Source: Ignavibacteriales bacterium (GTDB taxonomy: Bacteria > Bacteroidota > Ignavibacteria > Ignavibacteriales > Melioribacteraceae). From it: a DNA stretch of 64,000 nt. The position numbers were made by a program, and so were the translations under genes. The notes beneath the pieces are model-generated. The model saw nothing but the letters and a program-made list of their open reading frames with translations. It was not told the DNA's origin and searched no databases. Each line of letters starts with the position of its first letter. The stretch's first letter is position 1. The stretch covers positions 1 through 64,000 of the forward strand of contig JACOUS010000032.1 of NCBI GenBank assembly GCA_016177735.1. The letters run 5' to 3'. Below, piece by piece: positions 8,352 through 16,878 of this stretch.

Positions 8352-8867
8352 ATGAAAATAAATAAATTACTTTCGCTTTTATTCTTGATTGTCTGCACGA
8401 TAGCGTTTAACTCTTGTGAGAAAAAAAGCTCATCAGATAATGAAAGAGAACTTTCTCTTATTGAAAAAAACAATATCGAAAATGTTAAAAAAGCTTACGA
8501 GCTTTTTTCTTCTCACGATACATTAATGTTCGAATTTTTCGCCGAAGATATAATTGAAAAACAAGAACCTGAACCGATCATCGGGAAAAAAGCTCTCTCG
8601 GAATTTAACAAAGCTTTTTGGAAAGGATTCACTGATGTTCGCGTTGATTTAGACCATATATACGCCGCCGGTGATTATACTTTTTCATCCGGTCATCTTC
8701 GCGGTACAAACGACGGCGAGTTCCCTCCGATGGGGTTATCAAAAACCGGCAAAAAAGTAGATGTTGATTTTGTTGAAACAATAAAGTGGAAGGACGGTAA
8801 AGCCGTACTTTCTGTGCCCATAATGAACGAAGAAAAATTGATGCAGCAACTCGGGCTTGTTCATTAA
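8352..8867 (+). CDS. Lipoprotein with SnoaL/NTF2-like ester-cyclase fold
   Basis: A 171-residue lipoprotein: signal peptide with lipobox ending at Cys (IAFNSCEKKSS), then an NTF2-like domain with 'NVKKAYELFSSHD..MFEFFAEDIIEKQEPEPIIGKKALSEFNKAFWKGFTDVRVDLDHIYAAGDYTFSSGHLRGTNDGEFPPMGLSKTGKKVDVDFVETIKWKDGK' (shown in part). This is the order seen in SnoaL-like 'ester cyclase' proteins. It is probably anchored to the outer membrane, facing the periplasm. The substrate is unknown. It stands alone between the GYD gene and the TfoX pseudogene. Confidence 0.8.
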   Translation: MKINKLLSLLFLIVCTIAFNSCEKKSSSDNERELSLIEKNNIENVKKAYELFSSHDTLMFEFFAEDIIEKQEPEPIIGKKALSEFNKAFWKGFTDVRVDLDHIYAAGDYTFSSGHLRGTNDGEFPPMGLSKTGKKVDVDFVETIKWKDGKAVLSVPIMNEEKLMQQLGLVH

Positions 8868-8933
8868 ACTTGCTGTAAAAAGAGAGACAGAGTTGTTGAA
8901 TTAATTCAAAAAACTTACAGAAAGAAATAACAG

Positions 8934-9276
8934 ATAGCGTACAATGAAAAAATTGCCGAACGAATCAGGCAAGCACTTTCAGGAACAAAAGATCTTGTAG
9001 AGAAAAAAATGTTTGGCGCATCGCTTTTATGATCAACGACAAAATGTGTATAGGCGTTGATAAGGATGATATTATGTTGCGATGCGAACCCGAAGGAACT
9101 GATGAGTTACCCACCAAAAAAGGAGTAAGGCTTTTCGATCTTACCGGAAAACCTATGAAGTGTTGGCTGTTGGTGCATGCTGTAGGAACAAGCAGTAAAA
9201 AGGATTTTGGCTTTTGGGTAAAAACAGCAATTGAGCAAATAAAAAAGCAGCAGCATCTGCAAAGAAAAAAAAGTAG
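8934..9276 (+). pseudogene. TfoX N-terminal domain protein, frameshifted
   Basis: The sequence encodes a recognisable TfoX_N protein only if frames are joined. Frame 1 from 8934 reads IAYNEKIAERIRQALSGTKD...EKKMFGA and then stops at TGA 9030; the family's usual start ATG is here ATA. A missing base near 9018 (GGCGCATC, expected GGCGGCATC) restores '..FMINDKMCIGVDKDDIMLRCEPEGTDEL..KKGVRLFDLTGKPMKCWLLVHAVGTSSKKDFGFWV', present as an open frame from 9029. A second missing A in the poly-A run near 9246 would give the expected Ala/Lys-rich tail ending at TAG 9274. Either a decayed gene or assembly indels; an alternative active product from 9029 (to 9304) is unlikely. Confidence 0.8.
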
Positions 9277-9417
9277 CAATCAGCGGTATATATTCAGCCG
9301 ATAAAAACAACTCCATGCACCTCATGCATTCATCGAAACTTAACAAAAATTTATCATACGACTTTTTGTTTACGTGCCGCAAAGATTTATTTTTCATGCA
9401 AATAATTTGGTTAAAAG

Positions 9418-10014
9418 ATGAAAACGAACAAGAACAATAAATCAACAAAGGGTAAACAATTAAAAAAACTTCCAACAACATTCCATCCGTGGCATCACGT
9501 TAGTTATGGAAACGAAGTACCGAAATTTGTAAACGCAATAATAGAAATTCCGAACGGCTCGAAAGCGAAATATGAACTCGATAAAGAGAGCGGACTGCTG
9601 CGGCTCGATAGAGTATTATTTTCATCGGTTCACTACCCGGCAAATTACGGATTTATTCCGCAGACATTGAGCGACGACGGCGATCCGCTCGATGTACTCG
9701 TCCTCTGCTCGATTGAAGTTGATCCGCTCTGTATCATCGAATCGAAAATTATCGGTTTCATGAGAATGGTTGATGATGACGAAAAAGATGATAAGTTAAT
9801 TGCAATTGCGAAGAATGATATTTCTATGAATTACATTGACGATCTCGAACAACTTCCGCCGCACACAACAGTTCAGCTTCAAAGATTTTTTGAAGATTAT
9901 AAAAAGCTTGAACACAAACATGTTATCGTGGAAAAAATTTACGGCAAGAAAGAAGCCTACGAAATCGTAAACGATTCGATTAAACGTTACAAAAAGGAAT
10001 ACGGCAAAAAATAA
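9418..10014 (+). CDS. ppa: Inorganic pyrophosphatase, family I
   Basis: A 198-residue soluble pyrophosphatase that hydrolyses PPi to two phosphates with Mg2+, in the cytoplasm. The family signature D-x-D-P-x-D-V is seen as DGDPLDVLV (87-95). Upstream are the conserved 'VNAIIEIPNGSKAKYELDKESGLLRLDRVLFSSVHYPANYGFIPQT' elements including the active-site E, K and Y residues. An N-terminal Lys-rich extension of ~20 residues precedes the core. It ends 2 bp from the convergent permease gene. Confidence 0.95.
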   Translation: MKTNKNNKSTKGKQLKKLPTTFHPWHHVSYGNEVPKFVNAIIEIPNGSKAKYELDKESGLLRLDRVLFSSVHYPANYGFIPQTLSDDGDPLDVLVLCSIEVDPLCIIESKIIGFMRMVDDDEKDDKLIAIAKNDISMNYIDDLEQLPPHTTVQLQRFFEDYKKLEHKHVIVEKIYGKKEAYEIVNDSIKRYKKEYGKK

Positions 10015-10016
10015 TT

Positions 10017-11441
10017 TTACGCGTTACCGTTGGAATTTTTCTTGTCATGGTATTTCCAGAAGAAATAAATCGGCAGACCGCTTAGCACAAGTATTAATCC
10101 CATCATCGCGTTTTCTGTATCGGAAACAATTGAGTTGACGAGAAACAAAAACGCAAACAAAACAAAAATTGCCGGAGTGTACGGGTATCCCCAAACTTTA
10201 TAGGGTCGTGCTGCATCGGGCATTTTTTTGCGGAGTATAAAAACGCCGAATGCGCCGAGCATATAGAATAACCACGCGGCAAAAATTACATAATCGGTAA
10301 TTGTATCGAACGAACCGGATAGAACAAGTACACACGACCAAATTCCCTGAACAAGCAAGGAAACGTGCGGTGTGCCGAATCTCGGATGAACTTTTCCCAA
10401 ACTTCCGAAAAATAATTTTGCTTTTGCCATTGCAAACGGAACGCGCGCTGTTGCAAGAATACTTCCGTTGAGTGCACCGAATGTTGAAATGATAACGATA
10501 ATTGAAATTATCGAGCCGCCGTTTGTTCCGAAAATTTTTTCTGCCGCACTTGCTGCAACGAGCGGAGATTTTGTCATCTCGTCAATCGGCAAAACGTAGA
10601 GGTAAGCAATGTTTACAAAGACATAAACACCGATAACGATCAATGTTCCGTAAAGAAGTCCAAGCGGAACATTTCTTTGCGGGTTCTTCACTTCGCCGGA
10701 AACAAAAGTTACGTTGTTCCATGCATCGTATGCCCAGAATGCACCGGCAAATGCAAGTCCAACCATGCTGATAAAATTTGTCATTGTTTGATGAGGTAGA
10801 GAAAATCCGGTATAAATATTTGAAAAACTTCCGCTGCCGAAAAAAAGAAGCAGAGAAGCGATAATTAGTATCGCAAATATTTTTATATATGTAACAATAG
10901 TTTGAACAACGCCGCCGAAAATAACACCGATGTAATTAACTCCGGTTAAAAAGATTGTGCAAAGAATTGCAACGGCTTTTGTACCGAAATCCGCGAACGG
11001 ATGAATATTGCCGGCAAGCGGAATGTAGAATGCAAAATCGGTCCACGCTTTTGATAGTTCGGGATATTTTACAAAGTAGCCGAGGTATTCTGCAAACGCA
11101 TAAGCAATTGCGGCTTGGCTTCCGGTTTGAATAACAGAGAGGATTGACCATCCGTAAAGGTACGCGGTAAAATCTCCGTACATTTTTCTGAAGTAAACAT
11201 ACTGACCTCCGGTCGCATCAATCATGCCGGCAATCTCGGCATTTACAAGTGCGCCGATGAATGTAATTAATCCGGCGGCAATCCAAATTATGATCAGTAA
11301 TTCCGGCGAGCCGAGCTGCCCAGCCATTACGGAAGGTTTGCGAAAAATTCCCGATCCGATCATCGAACCGGCGGCAATCATTACTGCGGCTGTTAAACTT
11401 AATCCGCGTACAAGTTCTGTTTTTTTGTTTGGAGTGGACAT
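10017..11441 (-). CDS. APC-family amino acid permease (LAT-like)
   Basis: A 474-residue integral membrane protein with about twelve hydrophobic helices. The first helix carries the APC substrate-site signature 'AAGSMIGSGIFRKPSVM', followed by 'GQYVYFRKMYGDFTAYLYGW'. The sequence 'FAGAFWAYDAWNNVTFVSGEVKNPQRNVPLG' is the typical L-type amino acid transporter (LAT)/YfnA-like segment. It should import or exchange neutral amino acids across the inner membrane; the substrate cannot be specified. It ends 2 bp from the convergent ppa gene. Upstream are only repeat-like sequences. Confidence 0.92.
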   Translation of the reverse strand: MSTPNKKTELVRGLSLTAAVMIAAGSMIGSGIFRKPSVMAGQLGSPELLIIIWIAAGLITFIGALVNAEIAGMIDATGGQYVYFRKMYGDFTAYLYGWSILSVIQTGSQAAIAYAFAEYLGYFVKYPELSKAWTDFAFYIPLAGNIHPFADFGTKAVAILCTIFLTGVNYIGVIFGGVVQTIVTYIKIFAILIIASLLLFFGSGSFSNIYTGFSLPHQTMTNFISMVGLAFAGAFWAYDAWNNVTFVSGEVKNPQRNVPLGLLYGTLIVIGVYVFVNIAYLYVLPIDEMTKSPLVAASAAEKIFGTNGGSIISIIVIISTFGALNGSILATARVPFAMAKAKLFFGSLGKVHPRFGTPHVSLLVQGIWSCVLVLSGSFDTITDYVIFAAWLFYMLGAFGVFILRKKMPDAARPYKVWGYPYTPAIFVLFAFLFLVNSIVSDTENAMMGLILVLSGLPIYFFWKYHDKKNSNGNA

Positions 11442-11522
11442 CTTTTTCCGGAAAAAGTTGCGGCAAAATAAGGATAGTTAAACAATTCTCAAACCGAATA
11501 CTTGTACGTAGGAGACCCCGGA

Positions 11523-11596
11523 GATTCTTGATACTCGATTCTGGATAAAAGCAAAAAACTCGAAACTCAAAAACTATCAAGCATCCAGAATCCAGA
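11523..11596. repeat. Imperfect inverted word-like repeat in the 11.44-11.78 kb spacer
   Basis: GATTCTTGATACTCGATTCTGGAT (11523-11546, written in part: TTGATACTCGATTCTGGAT) faces ATCAAGCATCCAGAATCCAG (11576-11595). The arms pair imperfectly. Short near-tandem words of the type CTGGAT/CTTGAT make it look like a dispersed intergenic repeat. The rest of the spacer up to 11783 holds no gene that I can see; it must contain the promoter of the Pit transporter. Confidence 0.45.
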
Positions 11597-11783
11597 GACG
11601 TTTTTATGGCGAAGCAACATTTGTTATATTGGTTTTATAGGAATTGTAGTTACTTTGTACTTATTGTTATATCTTCAATTGTTGATATACTTCAGACTTA
11701 CAAAATATTGTTGTCTTCAATTTTTTTTCAGATGTTCATAATCTTTGCTTTATTAAAACAGAGTGATAGCCGGAGATAAGCGC

Positions 11784-14015
11784 GTGGAAACCTATCTTTT
11801 TTTAGTGATTATATTATTTGTGCTCGCTACATCGGATTTGATAGTTGGAGTTGCCAACGATGCAATTAATTTTTTGAATTCGGCATTAGGGTCTAAGGTT
11901 GCACCGCGGCATATAATTTTAATTGTTGCAAGTTTGGGCGTTCTTGTCGGAACACTTTTTTCCAGCGGAATGATGGAAGTAGCCCGCTCCGGTTTTTTTA
12001 AGCCGGAAATGTTCAGACTGCAAGAAGTAATGGTGATTTTTTTGGCGGTTATGTTTACCGATGTTCTGCTTCTCGATTTTTTCAATACATTCGGACTTCC
12101 CACATCAACAACTGTTTCGCTGGTTTCTTCGCTCTTCGGTGGAAGCGTTGTTTTATCTCTCGTAAAAATAAATCAAGCCGGCTTAAATATTGAATCGCTC
12201 GGTAATTACATCAACACCGGCAGAACTTTCGGAATTTTTTCGGCTATTTTAATATCGGTTGTGGTTTCATTTACTGCCGGCTCGATTGTGCAGTATCTAT
12301 CGAGATTAATATTCACTTTTAATTTCGAAAAAACTTTGAAACGTTACGGTGCAATTTGGGGTTCGCTTGCGTTAACTTCAATTACTTATTTTATTTTTAT
12401 CAAAGGTGCAAAAGGAACAACATTCCTCACGCCGGAAATGATTAAATGGATTACCGATCACACAATGATAGTGCTCGGGATAAACATACTCGGCTGGACT
12501 GTAATTTTGCAGTTACTTCTTTGGTTCACAAAAATTAATATTCTCAAACCGATTGTTTTGATCGGAACATTTTCGCTTGCACTTGCATTTGCCGCGAACG
12601 ATCTCGTTAATTTTATCGGTGTGCCGCTTGCCGGATTAAGTTCTTTTCAAATTGCTTCCGGCGGTTCAAATCCTTTGGGCATGACGATGGACGCTTTGAA
12701 CGAACCGGTAAAATCAAATTCGTTTATTTTAATTATTGCCGGGCTCGTTATGGTTGGAACTTTGTGGTTCAATAAAAAAGCACGAACGGTTGCCAAAACG
12801 GAAATCAATCTCGGCAGACAATTTGAGGGCTACGAAAAATTCGATTCATCGGTATTTGCAAGAAGTTTGGTGCGAATTTCAATCAGCATCGGACAATCAA
12901 TAAAAAAAATTCTTCCTGAAAAAGTTTATGATAAATTTCAAAACAGATTTGACCAGCCGCAGATAGATTATTCAAAGCAAGATAAAAAAGAAAGACCGGC
13001 GTTCGACTTTATCCGCGCGACGGTAAACTTAATGGTTGCAAGCAGTTTGATTTCTCTGGGTACAGCGTACAAACTTCCGCTTTCGACAACGTACGTTACT
13101 TTTATGGTAGCGATGTCTTCGTCGTTTTCCGATAAAGCATGGGGAAGAGACAGCGCGGTTTACAGAGTCAGCGGAGTGTTAACTGTTATTGCCGGATGGT
13201 TCTTCACTGCATTCATTGCTTTTGCCAGTTCGAGTATTTTATGTCTGCTGATGTACTTTGGTGGTCTGCCGGTAACAATAGCAATTGTTGCGTTGGCAGT
13301 TTTTTTAATTGTGCGCTCGAATATTCTTCACAAAGCAAAAGAGAAAAAAGCCGCAAAGATGGAAGCGATTGTTGCAGAAGGCAAATCTGTTTTGTTCGAT
13401 TCGCTTGTTGAAGATATGAAATCATTGCTGCTCTCCATTCATGAAATTTATGATGATGTTTACTCCGGCTTGGTTAATGAAAATAGATCCAAATTGAAAA
13501 AAGCATACAAAGAAGCAAAAGAACTTGATGACCACGGTTCGGTGATGATCGGAAAATTGATGCAAGGCACGCAGTATTTTGATGATACCGAATTGAAAGA
13601 GGAATTCACGGTGGGCAAAGCAATATCTTCTGTCCGCGAGTTGTCTTTTTCTTTGATGGAAATATCAAAACTTTCGTTCGATCACGTGGATAATAATCAT
13701 TCCGGTTTGGCAAAAGAACAGAAAGAAGATTTCAAACAACTGAAAGACGATCTTACTTCGCAGCTCGATCTTGTTGCAAAAAAACTTTCGCAAAAAGATT
13801 TTGCAAAGCTTGAAGACTTGCAAGAAAAGGTACACAACCTTAGCAAGTCAATCCGGAAGCTCGATAAAAATCAAATACAGCATATTAAGAAGGGAACTTC
13901 AAAAGCGAGAACCAATCTGCTCTTCTTAAATATCTTGTTTAAATCGGAAAGCATTTCAAACAGTGTTGCGGAATTGCTGAAATTCAACGGCGAACTTCTC
14001 AATTCAAAAAAATAA
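11784..14015 (+). CDS. PiT-family inorganic phosphate transporter with PhoU-like tail
   Basis: A large PHO4/PiT transporter. Repeat 1 begins 'SDLIVGVANDAINFLNSALGSKVAPRHI' and repeat 2 'AFAANDLVNFIGVPLAGLSSF', the two GANDVAN-like signatures of the family. After the last membrane helices (~residue 530) comes a helical cytoplasmic domain of ~200 residues resembling PhoU. I start at GTG 11784 (METYLFLVIILF...), because GGAG at 11772-11775 is spaced correctly; the in-frame GTG at 11763 precedes that site. It should move phosphate with H+ or Na+ at low affinity. It is followed by a repeat pair and the potassium transport genes. Confidence 0.93.
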   Translation: METYLFLVIILFVLATSDLIVGVANDAINFLNSALGSKVAPRHIILIVASLGVLVGTLFSSGMMEVARSGFFKPEMFRLQEVMVIFLAVMFTDVLLLDFFNTFGLPTSTTVSLVSSLFGGSVVLSLVKINQAGLNIESLGNYINTGRTFGIFSAILISVVVSFTAGSIVQYLSRLIFTFNFEKTLKRYGAIWGSLALTSITYFIFIKGAKGTTFLTPEMIKWITDHTMIVLGINILGWTVILQLLLWFTKINILKPIVLIGTFSLALAFAANDLVNFIGVPLAGLSSFQIASGGSNPLGMTMDALNEPVKSNSFILIIAGLVMVGTLWFNKKARTVAKTEINLGRQFEGYEKFDSSVFARSLVRISISIGQSIKKILPEKVYDKFQNRFDQPQIDYSKQDKKERPAFDFIRATVNLMVASSLISLGTAYKLPLSTTYVTFMVAMSSSFSDKAWGRDSAVYRVSGVLTVIAGWFFTAFIAFASSSILCLLMYFGGLPVTIAIVALAVFLIVRSNILHKAKEKKAAKMEAIVAEGKSVLFDSLVEDMKSLLLSIHEIYDDVYSGLVNENRSKLKKAYKEAKELDDHGSVMIGKLMQGTQYFDDTELKEEFTVGKAISSVRELSFSLMEISKLSFDHVDNNHSGLAKEQKEDFKQLKDDLTSQLDLVAKKLSQKDFAKLEDLQEKVHNLSKSIRKLDKNQIQHIKKGTSKARTNLLFLNILFKSESISNSVAELLKFNGELLNSKK

Positions 14016-14149
14016 AAAGTATGGATGGTTTTGTGAATCTGTAAGGATTTTTGCGCTTTGATAAAAATGGAATGATCAACTCAAAAATAACGGTTGCTTT
14101 TTGGTGATTTTCACATCGTGTGCTTATTAAAAAAAAATCTTGTAATCTC

Positions 14150-14329
14150 AACACACCCCTTTCGTTCCCCTCTGGTAGAGGGGAAACTCGTTCGCTTTAT
14201 CACTTTTTTATAATTGAATTTGCTAAACAAATAGTGAATGTTTCTGACAAATCTTTTTTTGCACATAAATCTTTATAATAGCATGGAGTTACTTCCCCTC
14301 TTGAGAGGGGAAACGGAAATGGGTGTGTC
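14150..14329. repeat. Inverted pair of 37-bp hairpin repeats (MITE/BIME-like)
   Basis: Copy 1 (14150-14186) reads AACACACCCCTTTC, GTTCCCCTCT, GG, TAGAGGGGAA. Copy 2 (14293-14329) is its inverse complement with few differences (GACACACCCATTTCC, GTTTCCCCTCT, CA, AGAGGGGAA). Each copy also contains its own CCCCTCT..AGAGGGG stem. The 106 bp between them have no coding capacity. The whole has the form of a small non-autonomous element with inverted ends or a pair of REP-like units. A related single hairpin lies at 32726-32747. Confidence 0.65.
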
Positions 14330-14564
14330 GTCTACTGTATATTTTGCTGCAGTATCTTTTAATAATCTGCCAAAACCGGCATTGATTGTTGATAAGAAAC
14401 TTGATTACCTATTTTTGTCACTTTGTTTTTATATGAGCCAATAAATGAGATGGCATCGTAGTTTATCAAAATAAATTCCAGAATATTTTTATTCTGTAAT
14501 TATTTTCTTTTCACTATTTTTAACACCCGTAAACAGGAATTAAAGACATATAACGGAAACAGAC

Positions 14565-14675
14565 ATGACACAGAATAAAATGAACGATTTTTCTTTTTAC
14601 CTTCTTATGGCAATTTTAGGATCAAGCGTTGTAGCCATTGTGGGTTTTTTGTTGTACTCAATTTTGTTCGGCTGA
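14565..14675 (+). CDS. 36-aa single-helix membrane peptide
   Basis: A short frame from ATG 14565 to TGA 14675: a polar start (MTQNKMNDFSFYLL) followed by one hydrophobic helix (MAILGSSVVAIVGFLLYSIL) and a C-terminal FG. It precedes a second peptide of the same size and two potassium transporters on the same strand. Size and layout recall KdpF-type small subunits, but the sequence is not recognisably KdpF. The Shine-Dalgarno is weak (GGAAAC). The composition argues for a real gene; expression is unproven. Confidence 0.5.
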   Translation: MTQNKMNDFSFYLLMAILGSSVVAIVGFLLYSILFG

Positions 14676-14707
14676 TTGAATTAAAAACAGATTTGAACAA
14701 TTGTAAT

Positions 14708-14818
14708 ATGAAAACCGATAGTTTACTGCTCCGGCATGTATTGAAATTTTTGGAGTCGTTAATAGTCCTTTTGGTAATTACCTGCCTTCTCGCTATTCCG
14801 CACAATTACACCATTTGA
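14708..14818 (+). CDS. Second 36-aa single-helix membrane peptide
   Basis: ATG 14708 to TGA 14818 encodes a basic/polar start (MKTDSLLLRHVLKF) and a hydrophobic helix (LESLIVLLVITCLLAIP), ending HNYTI. It has exactly the same length as the preceding peptide but is not similar in sequence. It lies 43 nt before the KimA-like gene. It may be a small subunit or regulator of the potassium transporters that follow (inference from position only). No clear Shine-Dalgarno is seen. Confidence 0.42.
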   Translation: MKTDSLLLRHVLKFLESLIVLLVITCLLAIPHNYTI

Positions 14819-14861
14819 CTTTTTTCTTTTTTGATTTCTACTAACAATTAAAAGAAACATT

Positions 14862-16868
14862 ATGCAATCGCACGGTTCATTATTAAGTAATTTGAAGAAG
14901 ATTTTTTTAGGAAAGTCAAGAGACCTTCACGACCCTTCATTATTCCAACACGTAACCCTCACTGCATTTTTAGCGTGGGTGGGGCTGGGTGCAGACGGGC
15001 TTTCGTCATCGGCATACGGTCCCGAAGAAGCATTCCTTGCGCTCGGCAGTCATCAATTTTTGAGTGTGTTTGTTGCGCTCGCAACCGGTATAACTGTAAT
15101 TGTTATCAGCTATAGTTATTCGCAGATAATTGAATTGTTTCCATCCGGCGGCGGCGGATATCTTGTTGCAAGCAAACTTCTTTCTCCGAAAGTGGGAATG
15201 GTTTCGGGCTGCGCATTATTAATAGATTACGTTCTCACAATTACAATTTCTGTTGCAAGCGGTGCCGATGCGCTCTTCAGTTTCTTTCCGCAAAGTTTTT
15301 TAGACTACAAACTTTACTTTGCAATTTTCGGCGTGTTCGTTTTAATCGTAATGAATTTGAGAGGTGTTAAAGAATCAGTCGTTCCGCTGGTTCCTCTCTT
15401 TTTAATTTTTATAGCTACTCATGTGTTTATAATTCTTTATGCGCTGATCAGCCATCTTTTTAATTTTTCGGAACTCGCAAGTACAACGATAAATGATATG
15501 AACCGTTCGGCTTCGGAAGTTGGGATTCTTGGAATGCTCTTTATGATTGTTAGAGCATACACAATGGGCGCCGGTACTTTTACCGGTATCGAAGCGGTGA
15601 GCAACGGTGTTCCGATTTTGAGAGAGCCGAAAGTTCACACTGCAAAAAAGACGATGCTTTTTATGGCGGTCTCTTTAACTTTTATGGTGATCGGTCTTTT
15701 ACTTTCTTATTTACTTTTTAATGTTCAACATCAGCCCGGCAAAACTTTGAATGCAGTTCTCTACGGAGTAATTGCAAATGACTGGGGTACGTTCGGAACA
15801 ATATTTTTATTCATCATACTTTTTTCCGAAGCAGTGATTTTATTTGTTGCCGCGCAAGCCGGTTTTATGGATGGACCGCGCGTACTTGCAAACATGGCTG
15901 CCGATAGATGGTTCCCGACACGCTTTTCGATTTTAAGCGATAGACTCGTTACACAAAACGGTGTTTTGTTAATGGGCATTGCCGCACTTGTTACGATGAT
16001 ACTTACAAAAGGTTCTGTGCGGTTACTTGTGGTTCTTTACAGTATCAATGTGTTTGTTACATTTTTTCTTTCACAGCTTGGAATGGTAAAACATTGGTGG
16101 GAAGTGCGCAAGGAAGTGAAAGTTTGGCTCAGAAAACTTCTTATCAACGGAGTCGGTTTGGGATTAACAACGCTGATACTTGTTTCTGTTGTGATCATTA
16201 AATTTTTTGAAGGCGGCTGGATAACATTAATTATTACCGGCAGTTTAATTGCTCTCGCCGTTTTGATTAGAAAACATTATGAAGATGCGCACAAACATTT
16301 GAAAGAATTAGACGACACAATTTTGCCGGCAGTAACAAGCTCAATTGAATTATTGCACGCCTCTTCTACTCCGAACAGCGAAAATTTTAATCCCAACGAT
16401 AAAACAGCTGTGGTTTTTGTAAACGGATTTAACGGGCTCGGTATTCACACACTCCTTTCGGTTATTAAAACTTTTCCGGACACATTTAAGAATTTTGTTT
16501 TTGCACAAGTCGGAGTTGTTGATGCCGGATTTTTCAAAGGCTCGGCTGAACTCGGTGCGCTCGAAACAAAAATTAAAGATGATGTAAATAATTATGTAAA
16601 CTTTCTTGAGAAGAACGGTTACCACGCAAAAGGCTATTACTCAATTGATACCGAAGTTGTGGATGGAAGCGTAAATTTATCCGAGTTAATTATGAAAAAT
16701 TATCCGAATGTTGTTTTCTTCGGCGGTCAGCTTGTTTTCGACCGGGAAACTTTCTTTACTAAACTTCTTCACAACCAGATAGTTTTTGCTGTGCAGAGAA
16801 GACTATATCATAAAGGTTATCCATTTGTTATTTTACCGATAAGAATAAACCTGAATGAAATAGAATAA
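14862..16868 (+). CDS. KimA-like KUP-superfamily (APC) potassium transporter
   Basis: A 668-residue membrane protein. The N-terminal membrane part (helices from ~residue 30 to 470) carries 'LGADGLSSSAYGPEEAFLALG', 'YSQIIELFPSGGGGYLVASKLL' and 'LLIDYVLTITISVASGADALFSFFP', which resemble the B. subtilis potassium importer KimA (YdaO) and related APC permeases. The last ~170 residues form a soluble alpha/beta domain (from 'AVVFVNGFNGLGIHTLLSVI'). Neighbouring Kup, 10 nt downstream, supports a role in potassium uptake, though an amino-acid permease role cannot be excluded. In Firmicutes this family is controlled by c-di-AMP; no c-di-AMP riboswitch was recognised upstream. Confidence 0.82.
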   Translation: MQSHGSLLSNLKKIFLGKSRDLHDPSLFQHVTLTAFLAWVGLGADGLSSSAYGPEEAFLALGSHQFLSVFVALATGITVIVISYSYSQIIELFPSGGGGYLVASKLLSPKVGMVSGCALLIDYVLTITISVASGADALFSFFPQSFLDYKLYFAIFGVFVLIVMNLRGVKESVVPLVPLFLIFIATHVFIILYALISHLFNFSELASTTINDMNRSASEVGILGMLFMIVRAYTMGAGTFTGIEAVSNGVPILREPKVHTAKKTMLFMAVSLTFMVIGLLLSYLLFNVQHQPGKTLNAVLYGVIANDWGTFGTIFLFIILFSEAVILFVAAQAGFMDGPRVLANMAADRWFPTRFSILSDRLVTQNGVLLMGIAALVTMILTKGSVRLLVVLYSINVFVTFFLSQLGMVKHWWEVRKEVKVWLRKLLINGVGLGLTTLILVSVVIIKFFEGGWITLIITGSLIALAVLIRKHYEDAHKHLKELDDTILPAVTSSIELLHASSTPNSENFNPNDKTAVVFVNGFNGLGIHTLLSVIKTFPDTFKNFVFAQVGVVDAGFFKGSAELGALETKIKDDVNNYVNFLEKNGYHAKGYYSIDTEVVDGSVNLSELIMKNYPNVVFFGGQLVFDRETFFTKLLHNQIVFAVQRRLYHKGYPFVILPIRINLNEIE

Positions 16869-16878
16869 ATCTACCAAT

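Noticed and set aside
14238-14444. 68-codon frame on plus strand
   Set aside because: It crosses the inverted hairpin repeat (14293-14329) and its composition is not protein-like.
14016-14861. c-di-AMP (ydaO) riboswitch before the KimA-like gene
   Set aside because: None of the conserved blocks of that riboswitch could be recognised; only repeats and tiny frames are present.
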